This document shows, one piece after another, positions 31,490-43,410 of a stretch of 64,000 bases of DNA (position 1 is its first letter; the number at the start of each line of letters is the position of its first letter). The notes beneath the pieces were generated by a model. That model was given only the letters and a program-made list of their open reading frames with translations, searched no databases and was not told where the DNA came from. A program made the translations under genes and the position numbers. The DNA lies in contig CM017563.1 in assembly GCA_007844125.1 (NCBI GenBank), positions 18,124,347 to 18,188,346 on the forward strand, written 5' to 3'. The DNA comes from Sinonovacula constricta. Its lineage: Eukaryota > Mollusca > Bivalvia > Cardiida > Solecurtidae.

Positions 31490-32545
31490 ATATATTTGGG
31501 CATTCATGTCTAGCTGGGTATTCATGTCTAGCTGGGCATTCATGCCTAGCTGGACATTCATGTCTAGCAGGGCTGGGCATTCATGTCTAGCTGGGTATTC
31601 ATGTCTAGCTGGGTATTCATGTAGAGCTGGGCATTCATGTCTAGCAGGACTGGGCATTCATGTCTAGCTGGGTATTCATGTCTAGCTGGGCATTCATGTC
31701 TAGCTGGGCATTCATGTCTAGCAGGGCTGGGCATTCATGTCTAGCTGGGTATTCATGTCTAGCTGGGCATTCATGTCTAGCTGGGCATTCATGTCTAGCA
31801 GGGCTGGGCATTCATGTCTAGCTGGGTATTCATGTCTAGCTGGGCATTCATGTCTAGCTGGGCATTCATGTCTAGCAGGGCTGGGCATTCATGTCTAGCT
31901 GGGTATTTATGTCTAGCTGGGCATTCATGTCTAGCTGGGCATTCATGTCTAGCAGGGCTGGGCATTCATGTCTAGCTGGGTATTCATGTCTAGCTGGGTA
32001 TTCATGTAGAGCTGGGCATTCATGTCTAGCTGGGCATTCATGTCTAGCTGGGCATTCATGTCTAGCAGGGCTGGGCATTCATGTCTAGCTGGGTATTCAT
32101 GTCTAGCTGGGTATTCATGTCTAGCAGGGCTGGGTTTTCATGTTTAGCTGGGTATTCATGTCTAGCTGGGCATTCATGTAGAGCTGGGCATTCATGTCTA
32201 GCAGGGCTGGGCATTCATGTCTAGCTGGGTATTCATGTCTAGCTGGGTATTCATGTAGAGCTGGGCATTCATGTCTAGCTGGGTATTCTTGTCTAGCTGG
32301 GTATTCATGTCTAGCTGGGCATTCATGTCTAGCTGGGCATTCATGTCTAGCTGGGTATTCATGTCTAGCTGGGTATTCATGTCTAGCTGGGCATTCATGT
32401 AGAGCTGGGCATTCATGTCAAGCTGGGTATTTATGTCTAGCTGGGCATTCATGTCTAGCTGGGTATTCATGTCTAGCTAGGTATTCATGTCCAGCTGGGT
32501 ATTCATGTTAGCTGGGTATTCCTGTCCAGCTGGGTATTCAAATTT
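31490..32545. repeat. 18-bp minisatellite (CTAGCTGGGCATTCATGT), higher-order 77 bp
   Basis: About 55 units. C/T varies in GGGYATTC. A 23-bp variant containing AGCAGGGCT recurs at 31566, 31643, 31720, 31797, 31874 and 31951, exactly every 77 bp (three 18-mers plus one 23-mer), and less regularly to 32200. Open frames across it arise because 18 is a multiple of 3. Confidence 0.95.
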
Positions 32546-32946
32546 TGCTATAGTAGTCTATTTACAGATATTCTAACTTTGCTATTCGTAGTCTAGTAGC
32601 AGAAAAAAAGTCGAATACCCAATTCGCGGCCAGCAGGGTATTCGTCGCAACTGGGTATTCAAACTGTGGTATGAATGATCCATTAACGAGAAAGTCTAAC
32701 AACCAATTCTCAGCCAGCTGGGTATTCCGTCCTAGCTAAATATTCGAATTTCAATGTGATTTGTCCGACACCTACATATAATGAATTCCCGATAAGCAGG
32801 CAGCTAAATATTCAGTTCTTCCTCGATTTTCAAGCTCTCTTTGGGGTCGTACGTTCACAACACTTTTTCGAATACCCAGTTCCTAACCGGCTTGAAATAC
32901 GGTTGTAGGTCAATATTTAATAACCAAGCTTCACTAGCAACATGTC
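32546..32946. repeat. Degenerate satellite right arm
   Basis: Scattered GCTGGGTATTC and AATACCCAATTC motifs in the orientation opposite to the left arm. Confidence 0.6.
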
Positions 32947-33203
32947 GGCATTCGGTTGTCGCTCGGAATTCGCGAATTCCCAATTCCTAGCTATCTGGGT
33001 ATTCGGTTGTCGCTCGGAATTCACGAATTCCCAATTCCTAACTAAAGGATATTCGGTTGTCGCTCGGAATTCGCGAATTCCCAATTCCTAGCTATCTGGG
33101 TATTCGGTTGTCGCTCGGAATTCACGAATTCCCAATTCCTAGCTATCTGGGTATTCGGTTGTCGCTCGGAATTCGCGAATTCCCAATTCCTAGCTATCCT
33201 AGC
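32947..33203. repeat. 51-bp tandem array, five units
   Basis: Units begin TTCGGTTGTCGCTCGGAATT at 32951, 33002, 33052, 33103 and 33154 and end CCCAATTCCTAGCTATC. GCGAATTC alternates with ACGAATTC. An inverted relative (GGTATTCGCGAATTCCAAGT) lies at the far left edge near 30226. Confidence 0.95.
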
Positions 33204-33204
33204 A

Positions 33205-33689
33205 AACTTCAAAAACCCTTATATCTTAATTAGCTAATAAACACCGGCTTACAACATTCTAATTCGTAACTATTTGAATGTATACATTGTACCTCTCACA
33301 AGACATGATAACTAGATAAAAGACCTTTTAATAGACACAGTAGCGCAATCTGTACAACACTTGACTTTTATACATTAGTTCCAATGTTTGAATCCGGGGT
33401 TGTTGTTGTTGTTGTTTTTATTACATTTAATATTTTCTTTCTTTTATATATTCAGAGGCTACCGATTTTTCGACGAATTAGAGTTTTTGTATTATTTTTT
33501 ACCTACAAAATCTTAATAACTGAAATGGATAAGTTAAACCAACGTGCCTGCCAGCGCGTATTGTGGTTTTACCACAAATTGTCATTTCTAATAAAGTAAC
33601 TCATAGGTCCTTTTAACGTGTTTTATCTTTTTTAAACGTTTTGAAAACCACAAACTGACACGATACGCATTGATTATTGTTGTTCCTGC

Positions 33690-33720
<31 letters not shown>

Positions 33721-34472
33721 TGTTAAAGTGATATAAAGACAAATCTTGTTGCAAAGTCAAAAACTAACATCAAAAGTGCACCAAGCGAAGCTTGAACCGT
33801 GAACCTCGAAAATGAACGCTTATTATAATACCCACTCGACAATCCAGGCAGATCCTGTGTCGGTGCTACTTGTCATGATTCAACATCCAAAATGTGTTTA
33901 CATGTAAACTTAAACACATCTTCGTATATATCCTTAAAATGTTAAATATATAATCAAACTAAAATGACTTAGAAGCAAAAACACTAGCGATATTGTCTTC
34001 AATTTCATGTTTTTGTTAAACTCAAGAATGTCGTAACGTTAGTTACATCCTAGGTAGGTTTCCTTACAGTGTTACTGTAGATCGTATTAAATGACACATG
34101 TCTGTTGTTGTTGTTTTGGGGTTGTTTTGTTGTTGTTTTTTTTGCTAAGTTAACTACAGTTTTCCATTTTTGCACACGACATTACACTTCCTTGCAATAA
34201 CTGCAAGTTTTTACTAGAAAGCGAGCGATCTAGTTCTTTCATTTAAAAATGCTTTAGCGTACACAACGTAGTAAACTTTAACAAGCAAATAAGGACTTAG
34301 AGTGTCTTTCCCACCAGTAAAAGTTCTGTCCCCCACCCACGCCCCCTCCCCCACCCCCACCCACCAAAAAAAAATAAACAAACAAAAAACACCACTTTAG
34401 GAACATAGGCCTACTTAATGTAACATATAGCTTATACGTTCAATTAAATAATGGTGATTTGCGTCAAGATAC
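33205..34472. other. No gene seen
   Basis: Contains (GTT)n near 33399, CTG/TTG triplets near 33675-33720, a C-rich stretch near 34330, and a tRNA-like trace (AGTAGCGCAATCTGTACAAC, then GTTTGAATCCGG) at about 33338-33398. Confidence 0.45.
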
Positions 34473-34592
34473 ATGTCAGAACTCACTCAGACATTCCAGA
34501 GATCAAACTTTTCATCGGGGACATATCCTGGTACCCCACTGTTAGCAAATCTGTACAAAGTCAGCCGACTGGTCCTTTATTGTTTCTACAAG
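34473..34592 (+). CDS. Candidate first or internal host exon, 40 codons
   Basis: ATG at 34473 opens MSELTQTFQRSNFSSGTYPG followed by TPLLANLYKVSRLVLYCFYK. It ends TACAAG before GTAATT, a reasonable donor in phase 0. The composition is protein-like and no repeat covers it. No promoter or partner exon was found and the protein is not recognised. Confidence 0.3.
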
Positions 34593-34594
34593 GT

Positions 34595-35482
34595 AATTTT
34601 TAATTTAATGCAATTTATATGCATGATAAATTGTATGTACACTGGAATATACAATAATCATCTACATGTAGTGTGGTCAGTAAGCGCACTATATCCGCAT
34701 AACTGACATTTTAATAAAAAGTTATGCCCGACGCGAGGTAAAATTATATATACGCCCCTGGACTTGGACAGGCGTTCAAATAAAGAACTCGGTTACTAAA
34801 ATTTGTTTACTCATGGACTCCCCGTGGGTCTGTTAATGCGCTGGATTTGACCGATAACATAATTACATATCAAGAATAAAATGCGTGTTTTTTTAACAAA
34901 CTGGAGCACATGTTTTCGGTATTTAGAAACTCTAAAACCTTATTTAAACATTTATTCTGAACATTTGTATCGACCCTTTCAACATATTGATATTATAAAA
35001 AAAATAATAAGGCACTATTTTAACAATAAGAAAAAAAATGTATAACCGTGGAGAGGAACTGCAAAATCAGGTTATAAAAATGAGACTTTGTTTTTCAATA
35101 AAATGTGTTTGCCTTTATAAATGAAGAATAAAGAAAAGGCCAAAAACTAGGTTTGGGACGTTAAACTGGGTCATTTGTCGTCTGCGCTTAAATATATTAT
35201 CAATGTTATTCCAAAGAGCCACATTGAAATTTAAATGAAACACTAGTATATAAATGGCAGATTTCTATTACTATGTAATAACGACGAATGATGGCTTTTT
35301 TTTTTAATCTATTCAAATGTCACATTCCTTACTTGTAATATAGGGCATATATTTTTAAACTACAATCTATTATTCTCTATGCAATAAGAAGGAGTAAAAT
35401 GGCGGATAAATATCTCTAGTTACAACCAGGTATACTGTACCAGTTATATTACAAATGAGAGAACGCATCAATACACAGTTTA
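34595..35482. other. No gene seen
   Basis: AT-rich. At 35399 AAAATGGCGGATAAATATCT starts a frame that stops after six codons, with CCAG before GTATAC downstream; too little to call. Confidence 0.35.
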
Positions 35483-36475
35483 AAAGGAGTTATCCGACAA
35501 TTCATCTTGTTAAAGATGGTATCTCTCATTTTAAACCAGTGTTGTTGTTTTTCTGAAACAACCATATATTTTTGGTTACCTGGAAATGCAAAATGCTGCT
35601 TATTGATGTTCTACATCTATGTGAAAAGTGCCGCATAACACACCACGCATAACGCCGGCATTTTTGCCGATACTGCGCAGCGACATTTCTATCATTATAG
35701 CACAGGAGCACTTATGAGGTGCCCAGGGACTGAACCCGGCCGGTCCATTATACTGACACCGACGAGTCAGGCGTAATGCTGTCCCCGTAGCCCCGAGCGT
35801 TAGGAGGGAAGCCACTACTACCAACTTTAAAGTCTTTGGTATGACCCGGCCGGGGTTCGAACCCACGACCTCCCGATCCGCAAGCCGACGCTCTACCACC
35901 TGAGCTATTGCGGCCGGTCCACCCCACTTGTAATTATAAACATGTCTTTTCTATCCGATCCTCGCTGCACAGCTAGATATTTTTTTAAACTAAGAAAACC
36001 AATTGACATCTATGTCCGTGAAGTTGGCAGCTCATCAGCCTGAAGTTGGCATCCTAGCAGTCTAGCAGTCTAAACTTACCGATTAATGTAAGAAATTTCG
36101 AAACGGTCCGAAATGCATTATAATCACTTTTTAAGGACACTACAAGCTCATTTGCTATAAAATCATACTATACATATGACATTTAACTTTTTTAGACCAC
36201 GTTATAGCGTCATCCGGGCTATCCGCTCTGACGTCGGTATCTTCTTTTAGACAAACTCCATATCGGTTTTATTTATAGATTTGAAAAGTATTTACTTTTT
36301 AAAGCGGATTTTTAATCTAGTATTGTCTAACAGATGAGGTAATGTTCGGAGTCGTCTTTATTTTAACTAAATCGTGAGTGTATGCAGAAATTATGCCCCA
36401 ATTCCCCAAACAGGGGTAAGTTTTTTAATTGTATTTGATATAACGAAATTTTCGGATACTACCTTTGGTGAAGTA
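35483..36475 (+). mobile_element. Family A element with SINE-E and a second insert
   Basis: Left end GTTATCCGACAATTCATC; the core resumes after SINE-E at AACATGTCTTTTCTATCCGA. A further ~190 bp insert with GCAGTCTAGCAGTCTAAAC follows, then TCATCCGGGCTATCCGCTCT and the right end TTTTCGGATACTACCTTTGG. Confidence 0.7.
35653..35918 (-). mobile_element. SINE-E copy in family A
   Basis: Complete head and body on the minus strand, nearly identical to the 11.9-kb copy. The target-site duplication is unclear. Confidence 0.88.
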
Positions 36476-36619
36476 AGCTACTTACATTAAACCATATTAA
36501 AACGTTGCTTTTGTGGATAGTGGAATAACAATTGACAGTATGTACATGTACTGTATTGCTTATGGATTAAGACGACTTTTAAAACGTTCGCCAGGGTAAG
36601 AGATTGTAAACATTGACTC

Positions 36620-37050
36620 TAGAGATGGGCCGGTATCATCTTTGCATCGATGAATCGAGATAATCGCCTTCACGATACGGTATCGCGATACAGAACGATA
36701 CTTTATTATTCACGAAAAGCTATAATTTATGTCAGTATTGTTTACTTACATACCGCCTACGTAACTGAAAAAAATGAATCTATTATACCGCTTAGGTAGT
36801 TGAAAAAAATATATCGAAGCGCTTTATTTCACAAAATATTGAAATTAAAAGCATTCTATTCACAGTGATGTTTTCACTTAATAAACTAATTAAACAATAA
36901 ACAGAAATGAGGCTATTAATTGGGTAAGGCGTAAATTTACTCAATTGCATTTATTTTGTGTCTATGAAAATATCGGGATACTTTACCGAGATACAATTTA
37001 AATATCGTGATAATTTCGTGATACATTTTCAACAGCGATACCCAACTCTA
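36620..37050. mobile_element. hAT-like MITE (TAGAGATGGG type)
   Basis: TAGAGATGGGCCGGTATC at the left pairs with GCGATACCCAACTCTA at the right. The arms continue with repeated cGATAc motifs. Flanks ATTGACTC (36612-36619) and GTTGAGTC (37051-37058) agree at 6 of 8, fitting an old 8-bp target-site duplication. Confidence 0.65.
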
Positions 37051-37365
37051 GTTGAGTCTGCATCATTTCTAACCTGTTAAAGACACAAGTCGGACATTCG
37101 CCAAAAAGATTTCGAATTTGGAAGATCACGTTATTTGTCTGTTGGATTGTTTTCAACTGTATTTACTTATTGAAAAGGAAGAATTTAAATGTTACTTCAT
37201 CAATATGTTAATTGATCGTTGGAAAATGTATGTGTAGCGTCATACAACTTAATGATTAGACAGTTTTTATGCAATCGTAGGTCAGTCAAACATATATGCT
37301 CTTTTATGTATAATAAATCAGCCAGGCTTTGTTTATTTTTTTATTTTTTTATTATTTTTGAAATA

Positions 37366-38355
37366 CATCGAAGAGACCAATTATGGTCACTGTAGCGACT
37401 TTCAGCAATTTTGGTGGATGAAGACATTGTAGCGACCAATTATGATTATTTTAGAGACTTTAAGCAATTTTCGTGGAAGAAGACATCCCAGCGACCGATT
37501 ATGATCATTGTAGCGACTTCCAGCAATTTTGGTGGATGAAGACATCGCAGCGACCAATTTGGATCATGGTAGCGACTTCCAGCAATTTTGGTGGATGGAG
37601 ACATCGCAGCGACCAATTATGATCATTATAGCGACTTCCAGCAATTTTGGTGGATGAAGACATCGCAGCGATCAGTTATGCTCATTTTAGCGACTTCCAG
37701 ATATTTTGGTGGATGAAGACATCGCAGAGACCAATTATAATCATTGTAGCGACTTCCAGCAATTTTGTTGGATGAAGACATCGCAGCGATTAATTATGAT
37801 CATTATAGCGACTTCCAGCAATTTTGATGGATGGAGACATCGCAGCGACCAATTATGATCATTTTAGCGACTTCTAGCAATTTTGGTTGATGGAGACATC
37901 GCAGCGACTAATTATAGTCATTGTAGCGACTTCCAGCAACTTTTACGGATCGAGACATCGCAGCAACCAATTATAATCATTGTAGCGACTTCCAGATATT
38001 TTGGTGGATGAAGACATCGCAGCGATCAATTATGATCATTGTAGCGACTTCCAGATATTTTGGTGGATGAAGACATCGCAACAACCAATTATAATCATTG
38101 TAGCGACTTCCAGCAACTTTGACGGATCGAGACATCGCAGCGACCAACTACATGTATGATCATTGTAGCGATTTCCAGCAACTTTGACGGATCGAGACAT
38201 CGCAGCGACCAACTATGATCATTGTAGCGACTTCTAGCAACTTTGACGGATCGAGACATCGCAGCGACCAACTATGATCATTGTAGCGACTTCTAGCAAC
38301 TTTGACGGATCGAGACATCGCAGCGACCAACTATGATCATTGTAGCGACTTCCAA
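37366..38355. repeat. 59-bp minisatellite, about 17 units
   Basis: Unit core TGTAGCGACTTCCAGCAATT, TGGTGGATGAAGACATCGCA, GCGACCAATTATGATCAT. Starts at 37511, 37570, 37629, 37688 and 37747 give an exact 59-bp period. The last units share an ACTTTGACGGATCGAG variant, so the array homogenises by neighbourhood. Confidence 0.95.
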
Positions 38356-38399
38356 CAACGCGCAAATATAAATGCAGTGTATATAGGTATAAATGCCAA

Positions 38400-38650
38400 T
38401 TTTTGCCAACGCTTTAAATAAGCATTGTGGGAATTTCAGCAAAAGACACACAAAAAAACAGATAATGACGTCAGAGAGGATTACCCGGGTGATCGTTTAT
38501 CGCGTTTCCAAAAGTAAGTTATCACGTTGATTTCTTAGTTAAAAAGAAGCAAACTGTAAAGCTGAGTTTGGAAAAGGAAATATAATTTTATAATGACAAG
38601 TTGGATGCTATGATTTTCTTTTTACATGGATGTAGGGAACTTATAAACTT
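38400..38650 (-). mobile_element. Family A fragment
   Basis: AATGACGTCAGAGAGGATTA and CCGGGTGATCG, then AAAAGTAAGTTATCACGTTG. Both termini are absent. Confidence 0.6.
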
Positions 38651-38867
38651 ACTGGCGAAATCAGCTTATGTAATCACATTTAAGCAACACTTTTGAAGAA
38701 ACAAAATTCAAGGTGCATGGTCCTTAGTATAGCATCTGTGCAGCGCATGCAGGGATAGGATTTACATCCACTGAAACTATGTTGGAAGGTGTAACAATGG
38801 GGTGAGGGGTGTTGCCCAAAATCCATTCCGGTCATTGTAGCATAGATGAACAGAATCCCCTTATCCG

Positions 38868-40375
38868 TTAATTTTTCAAGGAAGGCAGAATTTACAAGGC
38901 GGACACAATCCCACCCATGCGAATTTTACAATGCGGACAGAATCCCGCCCCATGAATTTACTCCCACCTCTGTGAATTTTACAAGGCGGACAGAATCCCA
39001 CCCCGTGAATTTTACTCCCGCCTCCGTGAATTTTGCAAGGCGGGCAGAATCCCACTCTCGTGAATTTTACTCCAACCTCCGTGAATTGTACAAGGCGGAC
39101 AGAATCCCACTTCCATGAATTTTACTCCTACCTCCGTGAATTGTACAAGGCGGACAGAATCCCACTTCCATGAATTTTACTCCTATCTGCGTGAATTTTA
39201 CAAGGCGGACAGAATCCCACCCTCATGAATTTTACTCCCACCTCTGTGAATTTTACAAGGCGGGCAGAATCCCACTTCCATGAATTCTACTCCTATCTGC
39301 GTGAATTTTACAAGGCGGACAAAATCCCACCCTCGTGAATTATACTCCCACCTCTGTGAATTTTACAAGGCGGGCAGAATCCCACTTCCATGAATTTTAC
39401 TCCCATCTGCGTGAATTTTACAAGGCGGACAGAATCCCCTCCTTCGTGAATTTTACTCCCACCTCTGTGAATTTTACAAGGCGGACAGAATCCCTTCCTT
39501 CGTGAATTTTACTCCCACCTCTGTGAATTTTACAAGGCGGACAGAATCCCTTCCTTCGTGAATTTTACTCCCACCTCTGTGAATTTTACAAGGCGGACAG
39601 AATCCCCTCCTTCGTGAATTTTACTCCCACCTCTGTGAATTTTACAAGGCGGACAGAATCCCACCCCGTGAATTTTACTCCCGCCTCCGTGAATTTTGCA
39701 AGGCGGGCAGAATCCCACTCTCGTGAATTTTACTCCAACCTCCGTGAATTGTACAAGGCGGACAGAATCCCACTTCCATGAATTTTACTCCTACCTCCGT
39801 GAATTGTACAAGGCGGACAGAATCCCACTTCCATGAATTCTACTCCTATCTGCGTGAATTTTACAAGGCGGACAAAATCCCACCCTCGTGAATTTTACTC
39901 CCACCTCTGTGAATTTTACAAGGCGGGCAGAATCCCACTTCCATGAATTTTACTCCCATCTGCGTGAATTTTACAAGGCGGACAGAATCCCCTCCTTCGT
40001 GAATTTTACTCCCACCTCTGTGAATTTTACAAGGCGGACAGAATCCCCTCCTTCGTGAATTTTACTCCAACCTCCGTGAATTGTACAAGGCGGGCAGAAT
40101 CCCACTTCCATGAATTTTACTCCCACCTCTGTGAATTTTACAAGGCGGACAGAATCCCACTTCCATGAATTTTACTCCCACCTCCGTGAATTTTACAAGG
40201 CGGGCAGAATCCCACTTCCATGAATTTTACTCCCACCTCCGTGAATTTTGCAAGGCGGGCAGAATCCCACCCTCGTGAATTTTACTTTAACCTCCCTGAA
40301 TTGTACAAGGCGGACAGAATCCCACCCCCGTGAATTTTACAAGGCGTACAGACTTCCGTCCCCGTGAATTTAACA
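38868..40375. repeat. 55-bp minisatellite, about 27 units
   Basis: Unit core GTGAATTTTACAAGGCGGAC, AGAATCCCAC, then CGTGAATTTTACTCCCACCT. A block at about 38990-39205 recurs with the same sequence of variants at about 39651-39865 (offset 661, twelve units). Confidence 0.95.
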
Positions 40376-40865
40376 AACTATAAAGTGACAATATGAACTT
40401 TTATAAAAGAATATATAAAATTTGCAATATTCCTAGCCATGCAATTAGCTAATGTAGTGTCATGATTCATATGGCAATATTTAATCTGAAAATGTGAATA
40501 GTCGTTTTAGGATATTACGCCTTAGAGTTTAGACCGTTTTTTATGTGTTTTTAAGTTAACCTAAGCGAGATTTTACATAATTTTTCAATTTAAATTTCCA
40601 TCCTCGTTTGCTGCATAAGGCGCCGTGCATCTTAATGATATGTTTCTATTGAAAATCTGCTCCCAGTATCATATTTACGCAAAAGAAATAATTATTTTTG
40701 GTCGGTATATACGTTTCATGTTTTTGATTACATGAATAGTTGAACTAAGCAAGGAATAACTGGCAGCCAATCCAATGTCGATGAACATTTCAAGGTCAAA
40801 ATTCCACCCCGATGAGTTTTGCAAAATATGATGTGCTCATGCGCTTTTAAATCGTCGGTTATCCC
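40376..40865. other. No gene seen
   Basis: AT-rich spacer. Confidence 0.4.
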
Positions 40866-41606
40866 CCGTTACATTACTCCGCTATGCTGCGTTATGTACC
40901 CGTGGGACAATTGGCTAGGAAAATCTCGCAGTCATGAATAATTAATGAGGCAGTTTCATTGGTGCCATAAGGAAACCACTATGGATAACTAGCCAATTAA
41001 ATTACGTTTTACATCTAAGGTTCGGTTTACCATTCAAAATGGCGACCTCCATGAGTAAATCAATCTCCCATGCAGAGTTGTCGTTCGTTCCTCTCTCAGA
41101 CACCTCTGCAATGGGCTGACGTCAAGATTTTTGACGGAAATTTTAAAGTGTTATTTTAACGATATTTTCGAATTAAAATAATACTTCTACATAAAATGAA
41201 TAAACATCTACTAAAAAAGTCATATATTGAAGTAAATAATTAAAGATATTTAATTAATTCAAGCGCACTATTTTTGGAAGAATAACATAGTGATATTAAT
41301 GCGCATTTGTAAATAAACATGGACGTGATCCACGAGGCAGTCACGTGGATCGAAAGTAGTCCCGACATTAAGTGAGCCAATAACAGAGGTGAATGTATGA
41401 GCCGATGGTAGAGAGTGTGAGTAAATATGTGAGTTGGTTTCTATTTTTTGTAAGAAAATCCCAGTATGACGTCATTGAGATTGAAGAGTATTTTATTGTA
41501 ACATGCGATTTCATTGGAAGAAGATTGGTCTCCTCTGCCTCATGCATATTCGTGAAAACGAGATTTAGCTAGTCAAATTACCCACGGTTTGTATGGAGTG
41601 TAACGG
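40866..41606. mobile_element. Family H inverted-repeat element
   Basis: CCGTTACATTACTCC...CCGTGGGACAATTGGCTA and AATCTCG on the left are inverted at the right (CGAGATTTAGCTAGTCAAAT, CCACGG, GGAGTGTAACGG). The interior has AAAATGGCGACCTCCATGAG (a 26-codon frame ending TGA) and CACGTGGATC. One copy only in this window. Confidence 0.55.
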
Positions 41607-41971
41607 AAGAAAATACTGCGGTTGCCGACGATGGCGCTTTTAATCCAAACGCTCACTGTATTTTTAAAGGTACACGGTACAAATATTGACAAAAGTATCA
41701 AATTCATAGTTGGATTCAGTTATAGATATATGCACAATTAACAATGTAGGAAGTGGGGTGGGAGGGAGATTGTTTTTTTTACTAAGAAGTATTCGTCTGA
41801 CATGTAAGTTTAAAGGTCCAGTCCTCAGTTTGTCTTCATTCATTTTATGTTCCCATCAACCAGGCAGATGCAGTGATCTCTCTTGCCGTTCTTAAATATG
41901 TTTATAATTCAATCGGACTTTCTCGATCTTTTTTGTTGTTGAAAGTACTGTCCGAGAAGTTGTATTTTTAA
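41607..41971. other. No gene called; weak first-exon candidate
   Basis: ATGGCGCTTTTAATCC at 41631 opens a 13-codon frame ending TTAAAG before GTACAC. Suggestive of a first exon but too short to support. Confidence 0.2.
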
Positions 41972-42505
41972 CCGTTTTCCGGTATACGACAGTTTAGACA
42001 TTTTTTTCTTTAAAACAATCATTAAATTTACACAAATTAATTTTCTTTCAAACGATCAATGAAATTATTGTTGCCTGAAGAGAACCCGTAAAATGATGCT
42101 TTTATTTTCTACATCTATGTGAAACGTGGAACATAACACCCTTCGCGTCATTACAAACATATTCTTTTCCCCTCAGAGCCACGCTGCTCAGTTAGCTTTT
42201 TCTACACTAGAAAGCACGTGACCTATTACTTATATGATCACGTGATATTATCACCCGAATTATTCGCTCTGACATCCATGTCTATTTTTAGCAGGAAACG
42301 TGCTTATTTATAGATTTGGAATTAATAAACATTGAGAGCGAATTATTCTACTATTTATACAAGCTTCAATTATGATTCAGTTCTAAATTGTCTCCTATTA
42401 GACTTAACTTTTAGTATTGGCAGAAATAGTGACCAGATTCCCCTCAACAAGGGAAAGATGATAGCACGTGTATTTGGTATAGAAAAACTGTTGGACAGCA
42501 AGAGT
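41972..42505 (+). mobile_element. Family A element, diverged
   Basis: CCGGTATACGACAGTTTAGA, GAGCCACGCTGCTCAG, AAGCACGTGACC, ATTATTCGCTCTGACATC and AACTGTTGGACAGCAAG mark it. It supplies roughly the first half of the 119-codon frame at 42332-42691. Confidence 0.65.
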
Positions 42506-43126
42506 TTAATTCTGATAATAAACATCTACATAAAAACTTGGTTTGGGGAAGTGAAAAAAAATGTGGATGATTTTGCTGAACGCCATGCACAAAGAACGAT
42601 AAAAAAATCACTTAACTTTTCAAATTTTTTACTTCAGCAATTCAGCACTATTGAAATACATCTGCTTGAAAAATATCAAGCCAGAACTTGAAAAACCTGT
42701 AAAGATTCAATAAAGGTACATTTTTTCTAATATGAATTATAGTTTTTGCCATGTATTTCATATTACATAATTCAATTGTTAGGTAAGACATTTAAAACTA
42801 ATTTCTTTAAGACATAACATCTGTTGAATATATAATTATATAAAATATGCCACTATATCAGAAAGACTTTAAATTTTCATAAAAACGTTGAAAATATTAT
42901 TGATAATAACATTTATAACTGACTAAGGCAGGTATAATCAAGAACATTTTCTGTTTTAATGAAAATTAAAAGGCTTTCACGATACCTTTTATTTAAAATT
43001 AGAATTTATCTATGGATATCCACTGCCCTTGTTCTGTCACACTAAATCCTACCCTTTATCGCGCGGCTTGTTAAATAAGAGATTAAGTGAATTGGAAATA
43101 GTGTTTACATATTTATAATCGACAAG
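42506..43126. other. Unassigned; open frame tail then AT-rich sequence
   Basis: The distal part of the frame (GEVKKNVDDFAERHAQRTIK) ends at TGA 42689-42691, and AATAAA follows near 42709. Because its first half is family A sequence I do not call a gene. Confidence 0.25.
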
Positions 43127-43410
43127 TAATTCCTCTGACTGCTTAGCCTCCCACCACGTTTGTTCGAGTCCCGTTCGGGGCGAAGGGCTTAATGTGGGAA
43201 GGTCTTCCAGCTGACTTGCGGTGCACCTCCCACCCCGTGGGTTCGAGTCCCGTTCGGGGCGAAGGACTTAATGTGGGAAGGTCTTCCAGCTGACCTGCGG
43301 TGCGTCGATGGTTCTAACCAGACCTTTGTCTGGTGTCTTCACCAAAATAGCTGGACGTCGCAATTATGACCACGACTGGTCGCTGGAATGTATTAATAAA
43401 ACAAACACTA
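43127..43410 (+). mobile_element. SINE-D copy with internal tandem duplication
   Basis: The segment CCTCCCACC...TGCGGTGC, containing the B box GTTCGAGTCCCGTTCGGGGC, occurs twice (43147 and 43226, period 79), then the normal body and tail. Confidence 0.85.

Noticed and set aside
30190..33204. CRISPR-like array
   Set aside because: Repeats are degenerate and spacers are homologous to each other; the context is animal DNA without cas genes.
38846..39118. 90-codon frame with NFTRR-type repeats
   Set aside because: 55-bp minisatellite; frame is lost in the next units.
42332..42691. 119-codon frame
   Set aside because: The first half is family A sequence; no conserved domain in the rest.
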